Source of the DNA: Muribaculaceae bacterium
Lineage (GTDB): Bacteria; Bacteroidota; Bacteroidia; Bacteroidales; Muribaculaceae
Assembly (NCBI GenBank): GCA_009775365.1
Contig: VSPM01000019.1
Location: forward strand, 1-45,985
Direction of reading: 5' to 3'
Length of the DNA stretch: 45,985 bases
The notes beneath the pieces are model-generated. The model had not been told where the DNA came from. It was given only the letters and a program-made list of their open reading frames with translations, and ran no database searches. Within the stretch, counting starts at the first letter, position 1; each line of letters opens with the position of its first letter. This document shows, piece by piece, positions 24,438-41,492 of this stretch. The translations under genes and the position numbers were made by a program.

Positions 24438-26518
24438 TTCTTTACATTGTTTATTGATTCATATGTTTGAGAGTTGTTTAACTTGCGTTGGGATGCACTT
24501 CGCTTCTTACCCTTATAAAGGTTTAACGTGACCCCGACCCAAAATAATTGGCGGGTTGAAGATACTTTATATTCCCTGTCAAATCCGGCAATCGCGTTCA
24601 AATCCCTGCTTTTCACACTGATACTTCCAATGGGATTGAAAGCGCCGGCCATAAAAGTTGCATTGCGGTATGTATAGCCTACGCCGATATTCAGCATATT
24701 GTTATTTGTGCTGTATATGTCTTCTCCCCATAGGGCGTTGTATGTAGTATTATATTTCAGCATGACCCACCACGGTCCATTCACATACATAAGCTGCGCG
24801 TTTATAAAGGATTGCGAATAATTATGGATATAGTTAAGACCTTCGCTGACTGTCTTGTGCCAGCCCCCTTCTAAAGATAGATTCAACTGTTTTATGAATA
24901 TCGGCAGTCTTAGCTGAGCCTTCACAATAAAATCGTTATTATAACCGGAGTTGTAATAAGACTTGACTATCTGCTTGTCAATATATGTCTTAGCACCCAT
25001 TATTGGATTATGGCTGTAGGTATTGGCAACCGAAATTTTTAGCGATATATCCTTAAATCTGCCGTCAAATTCTAATTTTGTATCATATTGCTGAAAGGCA
25101 GAAACACTTGGATTACCTTTGCTCCATTGATAATTGTCAACTTGTTGAAGAACCGGGTTAAGTTGATTCACTGTGGGAGACACCGTGGTTACATTTCCTA
25201 TAAAGGATATTCCACCCCATGAGGCAGGAGCATATCGGAAATATATCCGAGGATTCGCATTGTAATAATTGTGTTTCAGCGGTTCTCTTACACTATAAGC
25301 CGTTCCTCCGATTCCGATACTATACTGAATCTTAACCAAGGTCTGTTTCCACTCGGCAAATAAGTTTCCCATGACACTTTTCTCATTGATGTTTCCGGAA
25401 TGATTATAGTCAGCCTCATTCCACTCGCCCAAACTTCGTATGCCGGATGTGAGGATGCCGTTTCCGATTCGACATTCCCAAACGCCTTCACCAAACAACC
25501 TGTATCCACGGTTGGATATGGCAGTATATAACTCCACCTCCGATGTTTGATAGCTGCGGTCATTCGAGCCATTGATTACAGTAGGGATTATATTAAAATA
25601 CAGCTTATTGGATTTATTCGCTTTCCAATGCAGATAGACATCCAAATCAATCTGTGTTGATTTTATAGGCAATTCTTCCCGTTCAAAGTCATCTGTAACC
25701 TCATCGCCAATCACGGTTGTTATATTTCCCTCAGATACATAGTAATCATTCTTGCGGAATATACGTAATTGGGTGTTCAGCAGAAGTTTGCTGCCTATAG
25801 CATAGGAGTGTTGCAATGACAGCCGATGAGAAGCCATCCTGTTCGGTGTCTTTATACCATTCTCCAAACGTAGTATTTCAGTCCCGTCTGACAGAAGATA
25901 ATGCTCCGAATTATTACGGTAAGCTGACATTCGCCACATTGGATTGGACTGAAAATCAAGAGTCCATTCACTCCTGCCTGATGTGTATTTCAACGCTCCG
26001 GTATAATTCCCCCACCCACGGTTTACAGACTGGAGCAGATTGAGCGACACTCCATAGCCTGTTTCGTGTCGTTTTACAGTTATGTCTATCACGCCTTTTG
26101 CCTCTCCATATCTCACACCCGGATTTGATGTGTATTCTACTCTTGTAATATCCTTGGGTGACAGAGCTGTAATATCTATTTGAGAGGCAGGGCGACCGTT
26201 GATCCTTATGGACAACTCGCCACCGCCCAGTTTTTCAATAGATCCGGTGGCGGGATTTATAATCAGGTCGGGGATTTGCAGACCTGCAAGAAGTTGGATT
26301 CCGTTGTTTGTGGCATTTTTAAGTTCTCTTGTTGGATAGAAAAAAGTTTTATTGCCAGCAATTTGATTCTCAGGCGCAGTCACAACAATCTCATCAAGTT
26401 CTCGCGATATATCCATAGAATCAGGCACCTCGTTCTGCGCAATGGCTTTTAAGGAACACATCGCGAATAAGAGCAGTATGAGGTTAGATGTTCGCATAAA
26501 CTTCGTACATATTTTCAT
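24434..26518 (-). CDS. TonB-dependent-receptor-like outer-membrane barrel protein
   Basis: The protein has 694 residues. A signal peptide ends near KAIAQ. Residues about 38-150 are a plug domain (ELDEIVVTAPENQIAG, then GGGELSIRINGRPASQID), and the rest is a 22-strand-like barrel of the OMP beta-brl 3 type. The N-terminal carboxypeptidase-like domain seen in many relatives is absent, and no SusD partner follows. The substrate is unknown. The segment DEIVVTAP may act as a TonB-box-like element, but this is uncertain. It lies 15 bp behind the winged-helix gene. Confidence 0.85.
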   Translation of the reverse strand: MKICTKFMRTSNLILLLFAMCSLKAIAQNEVPDSMDISRELDEIVVTAPENQIAGNKTFFYPTRELKNATNNGIQLLAGLQIPDLIINPATGSIEKLGGGELSIRINGRPASQIDITALSPKDITRVEYTSNPGVRYGEAKGVIDITVKRHETGYGVSLNLLQSVNRGWGNYTGALKYTSGRSEWTLDFQSNPMWRMSAYRNNSEHYLLSDGTEILRLENGIKTPNRMASHRLSLQHSYAIGSKLLLNTQLRIFRKNDYYVSEGNITTVIGDEVTDDFEREELPIKSTQIDLDVYLHWKANKSNKLYFNIIPTVINGSNDRSYQTSEVELYTAISNRGYRLFGEGVWECRIGNGILTSGIRSLGEWNEADYNHSGNINEKSVMGNLFAEWKQTLVKIQYSIGIGGTAYSVREPLKHNYYNANPRIYFRYAPASWGGISFIGNVTTVSPTVNQLNPVLQQVDNYQWSKGNPSVSAFQQYDTKLEFDGRFKDISLKISVANTYSHNPIMGAKTYIDKQIVKSYYNSGYNNDFIVKAQLRLPIFIKQLNLSLEGGWHKTVSEGLNYIHNYSQSFINAQLMYVNGPWWVMLKYNTTYNALWGEDIYSTNNNMLNIGVGYTYRNATFMAGAFNPIGSISVKSRDLNAIAGFDREYKVSSTRQLFWVGVTLNLYKGKKRSASQRKLNNSQTYESINNVKK

Positions 26519-26533
26519 CTACAATATATTTCA

Positions 26534-26815
26534 TTACATAGAAATATATTGTTTAAGCGCTTCGACGTATTCAACAAAGGCATTGCGGCCATTGTCGGTT
26601 ATCCGGGCTGTTGTCCGTGTCTTCTTTCCAACAAATCCTTTTTTAACGGAGATATATCCGGCAGCAGAGAGTTTGTCGAGCTGCACACTTAGATTTCCGG
26701 CAGTCGATTCTGTTTTCTCTTTAAGATAGACGAAATCTGCTTCCTCTACATTCATGAGAATCGACATTACGCCTAATCTCAACTGAGAATGCAGTAATGG
26801 ATTCAGTTCTCTCAT
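26534..26815 (-). CDS. Winged-helix DNA-binding protein (HTH_34 type)
   Basis: The protein has 93 residues, all one winged-helix domain. LRLGVMSILMNVEEADFVYL, GNLSVQLDKLSAAGYISVKK and GKKTRTTARITDNG are the helix, recognition helix and wing. The family occurs next to membrane proteins in Bacteroidetes and usually represses its own operon. Its start overlaps the stop of the preceding gene by 4 bp. The two palindromic repeats in the operon's promoter region (27470-27584) are the natural target. Confidence 0.85.
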   Translation of the reverse strand: MRELNPLLHSQLRLGVMSILMNVEEADFVYLKEKTESTAGNLSVQLDKLSAAGYISVKKGFVGKKTRTTARITDNGRNAFVEYVEALKQYISM

Positions 26816-27441
26816 GATTCTCGTTTTGCCTTTGAATTAAGTATGTGTCCGGGAACTATCATCATTGCAGCGAATGCGACAATGAAAAGCGGCATGAACC
26901 AAGTCGCCATAAGTGCTATATGAGCCGAGATACAACACATAGTGAAAAGCCCTATTAAAAGCCCAATACTGCCACCTGCAATGAGAGATTTTTCTTTGAT
27001 TACTAATCCCTGCATGATTTCTGCCATAGGAACGAAAATGAGAGCGAAAGCGAACATCATGCTCCACGAATCCTTCCCACCGATAAATAGAAATCCAAGA
27101 CATAAAATGGCAGAAGCGATAGCTGTAAACCCAACAACAGACCACATATTTGAAGTCAGTCGGTCAGTATAGCTCATTGCTCCTGTTTCCATGCGCTTTC
27201 TCTTAGCCATAATTGGCGTGGAGATGCCGCCTATTAGCCAGATGAGAAACCACAGCCAGTTTACGGCAGGATTACTGGTAGTCACAAGGAGCACCCATAT
27301 AAGTGCCGTTACTGCAATGGTTAAGTATCCCCACATGAGGAGGATGTTCCCACAACCTTTCACGAGACGCTCTTTTGTGCGTGAAATCATCGAAGTTATA
27401 ATTTCGATACTCTCGGCTTCTGTAATTTTTCTTTCTTCCAT
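26812..27441 (-). CDS. Multi-pass membrane protein, first gene of the receptor operon
   Basis: I start at the ATG at 27441 (MEERKITEAES); a TTG at 27447 is the alternative. About 209 residues with six hydrophobic segments after a 30-residue cytoplasmic start. I do not recognise a named family. Its gene order with a winged-helix regulator (ATGA overlap) is common in Bacteroidetes, where the pair is thought to act as a membrane protein plus its repressor. The promoter and duplicated operator lie just upstream. Confidence 0.7.
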   Translation of the reverse strand: MEERKITEAESIEIITSMISRTKERLVKGCGNILLMWGYLTIAVTALIWVLLVTTSNPAVNWLWFLIWLIGGISTPIMAKRKRMETGAMSYTDRLTSNMWSVVGFTAIASAILCLGFLFIGGKDSWSMMFAFALIFVPMAEIMQGLVIKEKSLIAGGSIGLLIGLFTMCCISAHIALMATWFMPLFIVAFAAMMIVPGHILNSKAKRES

Positions 27442-27469
27442 AATCAAAGTTGTCTAATATCTATAAATC

Positions 27470-27497
27470 GGTTTATATCATAAACCATATTTTGAAA
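27470..27497. repeat. Operator copy 1 of the receptor operon
   Basis: GTTTATATCATAAACCA and the following ATTTTGAAA repeat the element at 27558-27584 with two differences. The core GGTTTATATCATAAACC is a palindrome. This copy lies between the promoter and the first gene. Confidence 0.7.
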
Positions 27498-27544
27498 AAG
27501 AAAGAGCAAGCTCTTGCTCTGTCGCTCTCTCCTAATTTCGATTG

Positions 27545-27576
27545 CAAAGTTAAAACAGTTTATATTATAAACCAAA
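27545..27576 (-). promoter_or_regulatory. Promoter of the membrane protein / winged-helix / receptor operon
   Basis: On the minus strand TTTG (27573-27576), 20 bases, then TAACTTTG (27545-27552). The palindrome of operator copy 2 fills the space between the two boxes. Confidence 0.7.
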
Positions 27577-27584
27577 TTTTGAAA
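27558..27584. repeat. Operator copy 2 of the receptor operon
   Basis: GTTTATATTATAAACCA then AATTTTGAAA. The core GTTTATATTATAAAC is a perfect palindrome placed between the -33 and -7 boxes, 87 bp from copy 1. That is a classic repressor layout with two sites. Confidence 0.7.
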
Positions 27585-27636
27585 CGATTATTTTTTGTAA
27601 AAAATGATCATGAGGCTTCAGATAATTTGGCAGGGC

Positions 27637-28293
27637 TTATTGCGGATGCGAGTTGCGGAGGGATTCGGCATGCGTGCGACACCACTTTGCAATGCCGCAG
27701 TTCTCGCATTCCGGCTTTCTGGCTTTGCACACATAGCGGCCATGAAGAATGAGCCAATGATGCGCTTTCGACACCACCCCTTCCGGAAGATGCTTCATGA
27801 GCGTCTTCTCTGTGGCGAGCGGAGTCTTGGAATTTCTTGTGAGCCCTATGCGGTTGCTGACCCGGAACACATGGGTGTCGACAGCCATCGCCGCCTTGTC
27901 CCAAACCACGGCGAGCATGACGTTGGCAGTCTTGCGCCCCACCCCGGGGAGCTTCATAAGATTGTCGATGTCTGACGGCATCTCCCCTCCAAAATCTTCT
28001 GTCAGCACCTTGGCCGCGCGTATGAGATGGCGGGTCTTGTTGTTAGGGAAAGTCACGCTTTTTATATAAGGGAACACCTCTTCTTCCGTGGCCATGGCAA
28101 GCGACTGCGGGTCGGGATAAGCATCAAAAAGAGGCGTGGTGACCATATTCACCCTCTTGTCGGTGCATTGAGCCGAAAGAATAACGGCAAGAAGCAGATG
28201 AAAGGGTGAGTCATAATGAAGTTCGATTTCCGGAGAAGGCATGTTCTCCGAAAACCAACTTACTATTCCATCGTATCTTTCTTTTATTGTCAC
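27637..28293 (-). CDS. nth: Endonuclease III
   Basis: The protein has 218 residues. The helix-hairpin-helix is LPGVGRKTANV with catalytic Lys121, and the catalytic Asp139 is in AVDTHVF. The iron-sulfur loop is C189-x6-C196-x2-C199-x5-C205. All catalytic residues of the DNA glycosylase/AP lyase that removes oxidised pyrimidines are present. It lies 33 bp behind pheS on the same strand, so the two are probably co-transcribed. Confidence 0.95.
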   Translation of the reverse strand: MTIKERYDGIVSWFSENMPSPEIELHYDSPFHLLLAVILSAQCTDKRVNMVTTPLFDAYPDPQSLAMATEEEVFPYIKSVTFPNNKTRHLIRAAKVLTEDFGGEMPSDIDNLMKLPGVGRKTANVMLAVVWDKAAMAVDTHVFRVSNRIGLTRNSKTPLATEKTLMKHLPEGVVSKAHHWLILHGRYVCKARKPECENCGIAKWCRTHAESLRNSHPQ

Positions 28294-28326
28294 GCCGCAA
28301 TGATATTAATTCGACTTTGCGCGATT

Positions 28327-29352
28327 TCAACGTGCAGACTCAAATTCCGAAAGGAATCTCACATCGTTCTCACTGAACATGCGCAAATCCTTCACCCGGT
28401 ATTTGAGATTTGTGATTCGCTCTATGCCCATGCCGAACGCATAGCCGGAATATACATCAGGGTCAATGCCGCAAGAGCGGAGCACATTCGGGTCTACCAT
28501 TCCGCATCCGAGAATCTCAACCCATCCTGTGCCTTTACAGAAGGCACACCCTTTGCCTCCGCAAAGGTCGCAGCTTATGTCCATCTCGGCAGAAGGCTCT
28601 GTAAAGGGGAAGTAAGAGGGACGCAGGCGAATCTTTGTCTCAGGCCCGAACATCTCTTTCGCAAAATTGAGAAGCACCTGTTTAAGGTCGGCAAACGACA
28701 CGTTTTTGTCAATATACAACCCTTCAACCTGATGGAAGAAGCAATGCGCACGCGCAGAGATAGCCTCGTTGCGATAAACCCTGCCCGGGCACACAATGCG
28801 AATCGGCGGCTGAGTCTTCTCCATTACGCGGGTCTGAACCGACGAGGTGTGGGTGCGAAGTAGCACATCCACCGGATTGCGAGAAATGAAGAATGTGTCC
28901 TGCATGTCTCTTGCAGGATGGTCAGGCGGGAAGTTGAGTGAAGAGAACACATGCCAGTCATCTTCAATTTCCGGGCCCTCTGCAATTGTGAATCCCATCC
29001 CGGCAAAAATGCGGATAATATCGTTTTTCACAATCGAAAGCGGATGACGCGCTCCCACAGGATAAGGAGTGGCGCTGCGTGTAAGGTCAATCAACGATGC
29101 ATCGTTGTCGGCCCCGGCCGACAACTGCTCCTTGAGCGTATTGATTCTTTCGGTCACAAAATTCTTGAGTTCGTTGAGCTTCTGCCCCACTTCTCTCTTG
29201 CTCTCTGCCGGAACTGTGCGGAAATCAGCCATCAGCGCCGACACGGCTCCCTTTTTACTCAAATATTTTATGCGGAGTTCCTCCACGGCCTCGGCGGTGG
29301 AAGCGGTTGCTGCCGCAACCTCCTCTTTAATCTTATTGATTCTCTCTATCAT
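28327..29352 (-). CDS. pheS: Phenylalanyl-tRNA synthetase alpha subunit
   Basis: The protein has 341 residues. The N-terminal coiled coil (about 1-85) binds tRNA. Class II motifs follow: motif 2 with VYRNEAISARAHCFFHQVEG and motif 3 with GYAFGMGIERI. FPFTEPSAEMDISC is a further PheS marker, and PCEF-type beta subunit is not in the window. A CXXC pair (CGGKGC, CKGTGW) near residue 260 is normal for this family. The upstream promoter was not found: a CGAAATTA box at 29435-29442 (minus strand) deviates from consensus and lacks a -33 partner. Confidence 0.95.
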   Translation of the reverse strand: MIERINKIKEEVAAATASTAEAVEELRIKYLSKKGAVSALMADFRTVPAESKREVGQKLNELKNFVTERINTLKEQLSAGADNDASLIDLTRSATPYPVGARHPLSIVKNDIIRIFAGMGFTIAEGPEIEDDWHVFSSLNFPPDHPARDMQDTFFISRNPVDVLLRTHTSSVQTRVMEKTQPPIRIVCPGRVYRNEAISARAHCFFHQVEGLYIDKNVSFADLKQVLLNFAKEMFGPETKIRLRPSYFPFTEPSAEMDISCDLCGGKGCAFCKGTGWVEILGCGMVDPNVLRSCGIDPDVYSGYAFGMGIERITNLKYRVKDLRMFSENDVRFLSEFESAR

Positions 29353-29578
29353 GTCTTGACCAAATTGTGTGGCTCAACCGCAGGTATTTCCAACAAAATA
29401 GCCGGCATTATCGCGGTTGGAATTCTTTAATTCGCGAAATTACTAAAAAAATCTCGAAATAATTGTATCATTCTTCGTTTTTCGGTGTTATTAAGACATG
29501 AGACCTAATGTCTGCATGAAGATCAGGCTTTATTCTCATCTTGTATCTTTAATAATAATTCAAACTTTTTCAATTATC
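29353..29578. other. Gap between divergent pheS and SIMPL genes
   Basis: No gene is seen. Neither direction has a consensus promoter; TATCTTTA at 29544-29551 (plus) is a near match without a TTTG at the right distance. Confidence 0.4.
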
Positions 29579-30301
29579 ATGCCTCAAAAAGTTAATTTTA
29601 ATTTCTCAGCCACAACTTGTGGCGTGCTCATTGCTATTGGCCTCCTCCTGCTGGGGGTTCAAGTAAAAAAAGGACTAAACAGCATCTCCGACAATCAACG
29701 CGTGGTCACTGTGCGCGGCCTCTCCGAAAAAGAAGTAAGCGCAAATAAAGTAACCTGGCCTATTGTGAGCAAAGAAGTGGGAAACGACCTTCCCTCCATT
29801 TATAACAATATCGAAAAGACCAACGCGGCGATTATGCAGTTTCTCAAAGCTAACGGCATAAAAGACAATGAAATCTCCATCAACGCTCCCCAGGTGGTAG
29901 ACATGCAGGCCGACCGCTATAACTCTAATCCGCTGCCATATCGCTACAACGTCACAAACGTGCTTGTTGTAACCTCATCGCAGGTTGAGCTTGTCAGAAA
30001 ACTCATTGAGCAGCAGACCCAGCTTCTCAAACAAGGAATAGCCATCGTAGCCGGCGACTATCAGTATCAGACCACATATGAATACACTGAGCTTAATTCA
30101 GTGAAACCGGCCATGATTGCCGACGCCACAAAAAACGCACGCGAGGCTGCCAACAAGTTTGCAGAAGACTCCGAAAGCAAGCTCGGCAAAATCAAGACCG
30201 CATCACAGGGCCAATTCTCGATTGAAGACCGCGACCAATACACTCCCTACATCAAGCGTATCCGCGTAGTCTCCACAATCGTCTACTACCTCAAAGACTG
30301 A
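29579..30301 (+). CDS. SIMPL-domain protein
   Basis: I start at 29579 (MPQKVNFNFS), because a hydrophobic anchor (GVLIAIGLLLLGVQV, residues 14-28) follows; the open frame extends 27 codons upstream. The 240-residue protein has the SIMPL/DUF541 domain from about residue 40: VTVRGLSEKEV, then YNNIEKTNAAIMQFLKANG, NVLVVTSSQVELVRKLIEQQ and AREAANKFAEDSESKLGKIK. These are membrane-anchored or periplasmic proteins of unclear function, in some cases linked to oxidative stress. It stands alone with a shared terminator behind it. Confidence 0.85.
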   Translation: MPQKVNFNFSATTCGVLIAIGLLLLGVQVKKGLNSISDNQRVVTVRGLSEKEVSANKVTWPIVSKEVGNDLPSIYNNIEKTNAAIMQFLKANGIKDNEISINAPQVVDMQADRYNSNPLPYRYNVTNVLVVTSSQVELVRKLIEQQTQLLKQGIAIVAGDYQYQTTYEYTELNSVKPAMIADATKNAREAANKFAEDSESKLGKIKTASQGQFSIEDRDQYTPYIKRIRVVSTIVYYLKD

Positions 30302-30320
30302 CCATTCGATTCAATATAGC

Positions 30321-30358
30321 AGAGCAGGGACAGACGAAACTGCCCCTGCTCTCTTTTA
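30321..30358. terminator. Terminator between SIMPL gene and the secreted protein gene
   Basis: AGAGCAGGG and CAG (30321-30333) pair with CTG and CCCTGCTCT (30340-30352), one mismatch, followed by CTTTTATA. It serves two converging genes. Confidence 0.75.
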
Positions 30359-30374
30359 TAGAATCACCAATTGG

Positions 30375-32651
30375 TTATTTCACCATGAGTTTGGCAACGC
30401 TCTTGCCACTTCTTGCCACATACAGTCCGGCAGGAAGTTGCACGTTTTCCACTCTCTGGCCTGAAAGCGTGAACACCTCTACCGGCATATCATCGTCCGA
30501 CACCACACGGCTGTTCAACACCCGGAGGTTAGAGCCGTTGACGCTTATAGCCTGAATTCCGGCGAGGCTGTCAACACGGAATGCAGGAGAGATAATCTGC
30601 TCCTGAGTATTCCCTGCGGCGTCAGTCATAACAATCCGGAGGTCGAACCAGCCCGTCTCCGAACAACGGCCTACGGAATCAAGAGTTCCTACATATGGGT
30701 AGCCGAAAGAAATCACGCCCTCTCCCTCGTTTCCCATTTCAATTGCCATGAAATCATTGCTGCCATAAGGCGCATATTCCACAATAATGTCACAATGCTC
30801 GATGTCATACCACATAGGCTGCTCTCCAAAGCCATTGACAAGATTGGGGTCTCCCTTAATTTCGCGGAAATCTCCACCTGTGATTATAAGTCGCCCTGTA
30901 GATGCATAAGCAAATTTCTCTGTTACACAATCATTGCTGTCGCGGAACTGAACAGACTGAATCAACGGCATGGTAAAATTCTCCACAGCATTGTCAATGC
31001 ACACTTTCGCAGTGTTGCGCCCGGCAAGTCCATCAATCTTGATATTCGTATTCGCATAGTCAAACACCAGTTTGCCGGTCTCCATTTGAGATTCCATACA
31101 TTCATTCTGCCATTCATACAGACCTTCCGGAGAATCAGCCACAACATTTCCGTTGACCGAAACCTTCAATTCATCACCTCCATTGCTGCGTGAATCTCCA
31201 TAATAACCTAATGAATTATAAGTTAACATTGGGTAAGGATATTCATACAATATCGAGTTGTAGGTCTGATAATAGAAACGCATAAACTGCGGAGTAGAAC
31301 CGAACACAGGCATATTCTGCGGAGTAACTTTATAACTCACACCGCTCTGTAAAGAATTATCATAATCCATTCCTTCATTAATCAAGTTCAAAAAATGATT
31401 GTCAATTCCAGGATAAACCTCAGACGAATCCACACCCAAAATAAATGTGGGAGTTGATATGCCTGTGGTCGCATATCTGATTTCCTCATAAATCAGATTT
31501 CCCTCCTCATCATAATCTCTAAAAATATCAGCAATCTCGGCTGTATCCTCTCCACCGAAGTCCATATTATATATATATTCAGGATGAAGCTTTGAAGATG
31601 CCGTGGGACAGAAACGGAAATGATGGAATGAAGATAAACCACTTAGGACTCCCCATGAGACAGTCCAATTCAACATGGTTCTCATTCCCCAATCCATGCG
31701 ATAAGGTTTATCAGATACTTCTTCACATTCCTCACCAAGTGGACTCTTGGCAAACTTCACATCATAAAGGTCGGAATACTTGTCACCCTTATTGGTGACA
31801 AGCTGTGTTTTTGAACCATCCGCAAACATTGGCACCACCCAGCATTCCTCCTCATTATAGAGCATTCTCAACTGGGCTATCTGATACTTGTCGCTCACCT
31901 GGTTAATGTAGATATTACTGGCCCACTCTGATTTCCATTCTCCACATGGCCCCGGCTCTATTTCAACACCTCCGGCATTAACATGATTACTAAAAGTGCC
32001 GTAATCTTTGTGAATTATATAGTTATCGCAATAGAAATCAAATACATTATACTCAGTTATTATCTCCCAGTCATAGTTCTCATTGAGGTAACGCAGATAA
32101 CGCAAAGCGGTTTTTTCGCCATCCGGATTATATGTCTCAAATGATATTGTCTCAGTTATGAGAGAGGCATCCAATTCAACCTCCATGTCGCCATCCACCT
32201 CAATATCCTCAAGGATCAGATAAGCTTTTCCCTCTTCACGGAATATCGAAGTTTCCGAAGCACGCACATAGGTAGTTCTGATATCATATGTTCCGGGAGC
32301 CACATAAAGGCATACATAATCATTCTCCCTGTCATAATATTCCTCGGCGTCAACTTCTGCATTATACATAGAAACATAATAAGGCTGATAACGCTCCGCG
32401 TCATATTTGAACACACACTTCACCTCACAGGTTTTTTCATCTTCTTTGGAGAGTTTATTGCTCCTCTTAGAGCTAAAGTCAATCATCTGACCGGAGGCAA
32501 GTTCATTAGCTTCGAAGGCACGGGACTTTACTATTCCATTGCCGGGTGAACCGGGCAACACTTCGCCCGGTTTAAACTCACGGGCTGCATTCAGCGACAG
32601 TGCCGGACTTAACAGGCATCCTATAATCGCCATTTGTACTAACTTTTTCAT
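30375..32651 (-). CDS. Large secreted protein with a type IX-like C-terminal sorting domain
   Basis: The protein has 758 residues. A signal peptide ends near LSLNA. The body is beta-rich and acidic, with many Tyr/Glu/Asp residues and no domain I recognise. The last 45 residues (PVEVFTLSGQRVENVQLPAG, then GLYVARSGKSVAKLMVK) fit the type A sorting tail of the type IX secretion system in Bacteroidales, so export to the cell surface or medium is likely. It is transcribed alone; a promoter at 33049-33079 leaves about 390 bases of leader, in which a possible 46-residue gene lies. Confidence 0.75.
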   Translation of the reverse strand: MKKLVQMAIIGCLLSPALSLNAAREFKPGEVLPGSPGNGIVKSRAFEANELASGQMIDFSSKRSNKLSKEDEKTCEVKCVFKYDAERYQPYYVSMYNAEVDAEEYYDRENDYVCLYVAPGTYDIRTTYVRASETSIFREEGKAYLILEDIEVDGDMEVELDASLITETISFETYNPDGEKTALRYLRYLNENYDWEIITEYNVFDFYCDNYIIHKDYGTFSNHVNAGGVEIEPGPCGEWKSEWASNIYINQVSDKYQIAQLRMLYNEEECWVVPMFADGSKTQLVTNKGDKYSDLYDVKFAKSPLGEECEEVSDKPYRMDWGMRTMLNWTVSWGVLSGLSSFHHFRFCPTASSKLHPEYIYNMDFGGEDTAEIADIFRDYDEEGNLIYEEIRYATTGISTPTFILGVDSSEVYPGIDNHFLNLINEGMDYDNSLQSGVSYKVTPQNMPVFGSTPQFMRFYYQTYNSILYEYPYPMLTYNSLGYYGDSRSNGGDELKVSVNGNVVADSPEGLYEWQNECMESQMETGKLVFDYANTNIKIDGLAGRNTAKVCIDNAVENFTMPLIQSVQFRDSNDCVTEKFAYASTGRLIITGGDFREIKGDPNLVNGFGEQPMWYDIEHCDIIVEYAPYGSNDFMAIEMGNEGEGVISFGYPYVGTLDSVGRCSETGWFDLRIVMTDAAGNTQEQIISPAFRVDSLAGIQAISVNGSNLRVLNSRVVSDDDMPVEVFTLSGQRVENVQLPAGLYVARSGKSVAKLMVK

Positions 32652-32777
32652 GATGTATATCTGAAAAGGTTATGCCGCCTTACATCCTGAATTTGGCTTA
32701 TAGAAATAACTCGATGAGATTAGTGGCAGAATTGACCGGTCGTTGACACATATCCCTAAAAAAGAAGGCGTAGGACG

Positions 32778-32918
32778 TTATCTCGCTGTATAATCCAGAG
32801 AGGTATCGCCAAACACCTTGAACCACACATACAGCAACTCCCACGCCTTGCTGTATATCGACCTCCCATCCGGGAAAGTAAGTATACAACAGGGACGAGC
32901 GATGTTGACTGCTTTCAT
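32778..32918 (-). CDS. Possible small protein of 46 residues
   Basis: The frame starts at ATG 32918 (MKAVNIARPCCILTFPDG) and ends at TAA 32778 (FKVFGDTSLDYTAR). Its composition is protein-like with a Trp- and Tyr-rich core. It lies in the long leader between the promoter at 33049-33079 and the secreted protein gene. A competing 90-residue frame (32698-32970) overlaps it and looks less protein-like. I recognise no family, so this is tentative. Confidence 0.35.
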   Translation of the reverse strand: MKAVNIARPCCILTFPDGRSIYSKAWELLYVWFKVFGDTSLDYTAR

Positions 32919-33048
32919 CTGTAGTTCGAGCAAATTGGCGATTTTCTCTGTGATGATAAAAGCAAAACACGCTTTCTTATAAAATGTATATGGTCATTGC
33001 AAAGGAATCAGATGCACGATGTGCAAAAAACACCTCCGCAATCTGACA

Positions 33049-33079
33049 CAAATTTAGAGATAATTTTTATCAATCCAAA
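33049..33079 (-). promoter_or_regulatory. Promoter toward the secreted protein gene
   Basis: On the minus strand TTTG (33076-33079), 19 bases, then TAAATTTG (33049-33056). It lies downstream of the rpoC terminator and about 390 bases before the start at 32651. Confidence 0.6.
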
Positions 33080-33130
33080 ATTTATGTGAAAATTTTTTTA
33101 CATAATCAGAATTAAAACGGATTTAATCGG

Positions 33131-33165
33131 CAACGGGCGCAGCCTTTGATTGGCTGCGCCCGTTG
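33131..33165 (-). terminator. Terminator of the rpoBC transcript
   Basis: CAACGGGCGCAGCC (33131-33144) and GGCTGCGCCCGTTG (33152-33165) form a perfect 14-bp stem with a 7-nt loop, just after the rpoC stop. The following T tract on the minus strand is short. Confidence 0.8.
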
Positions 33166-33186
33166 TTATTGTCTATTCAGATTTCG

Positions 33187-37449
<4,263 letters not shown>

Positions 37450-37481
37450 ATGTTGTTTTTTCTCCTTCTAAATTGCTGTAA

Positions 37482-41297
<3,816 letters not shown>

Positions 41298-41429
41298 TGG
41301 GGTTTGTGTTTGTGTAAAATTTTCTCGTTGAGAAGTGGGATGGCACTTATATTCGGTTCATAAGATGGTCTGCGACTATTATATCGTCACAAATTGAACC
41401 AATCTTGGATTACAAAGTTTAAATATGCC

Positions 41430-41470
41430 AAAAAAAGGTTAAGAACGCCACTTCTCGAGCGTTCTTAACC
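41430..41470 (-). terminator. Attenuator between rplL and rpoB
   Basis: On the minus strand GGTTAAGAACGC (41459-41470) pairs with GCGTTCTTAACC (41437-41448), a perfect 12-bp stem with a 10-nt loop, followed directly by TTTTTTT (41430-41436). This is the strongest intrinsic terminator in the window, yet rpoB lies on the same strand behind it. No consensus promoter lies between it and rpoB; an AAACTTTG near 41413-41420 lacks a -33 partner. Confidence 0.85.
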
Positions 41471-41492
41471 TATTGGTAGGATAAGGATTCTC

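Noticed and set aside
27585..27610. Terminator of nth at ATTTTTTGTAAAAAAT
   Set aside because: It is a pure A/T repeat with almost no loop. It could be part of the end of the transcript, but a stable hairpin is unlikely.
32698..32970. A 90-codon minus-strand frame before the secreted protein gene
   Set aside because: It overlaps the more protein-like 46-codon frame, and I see no domain or signal in it.
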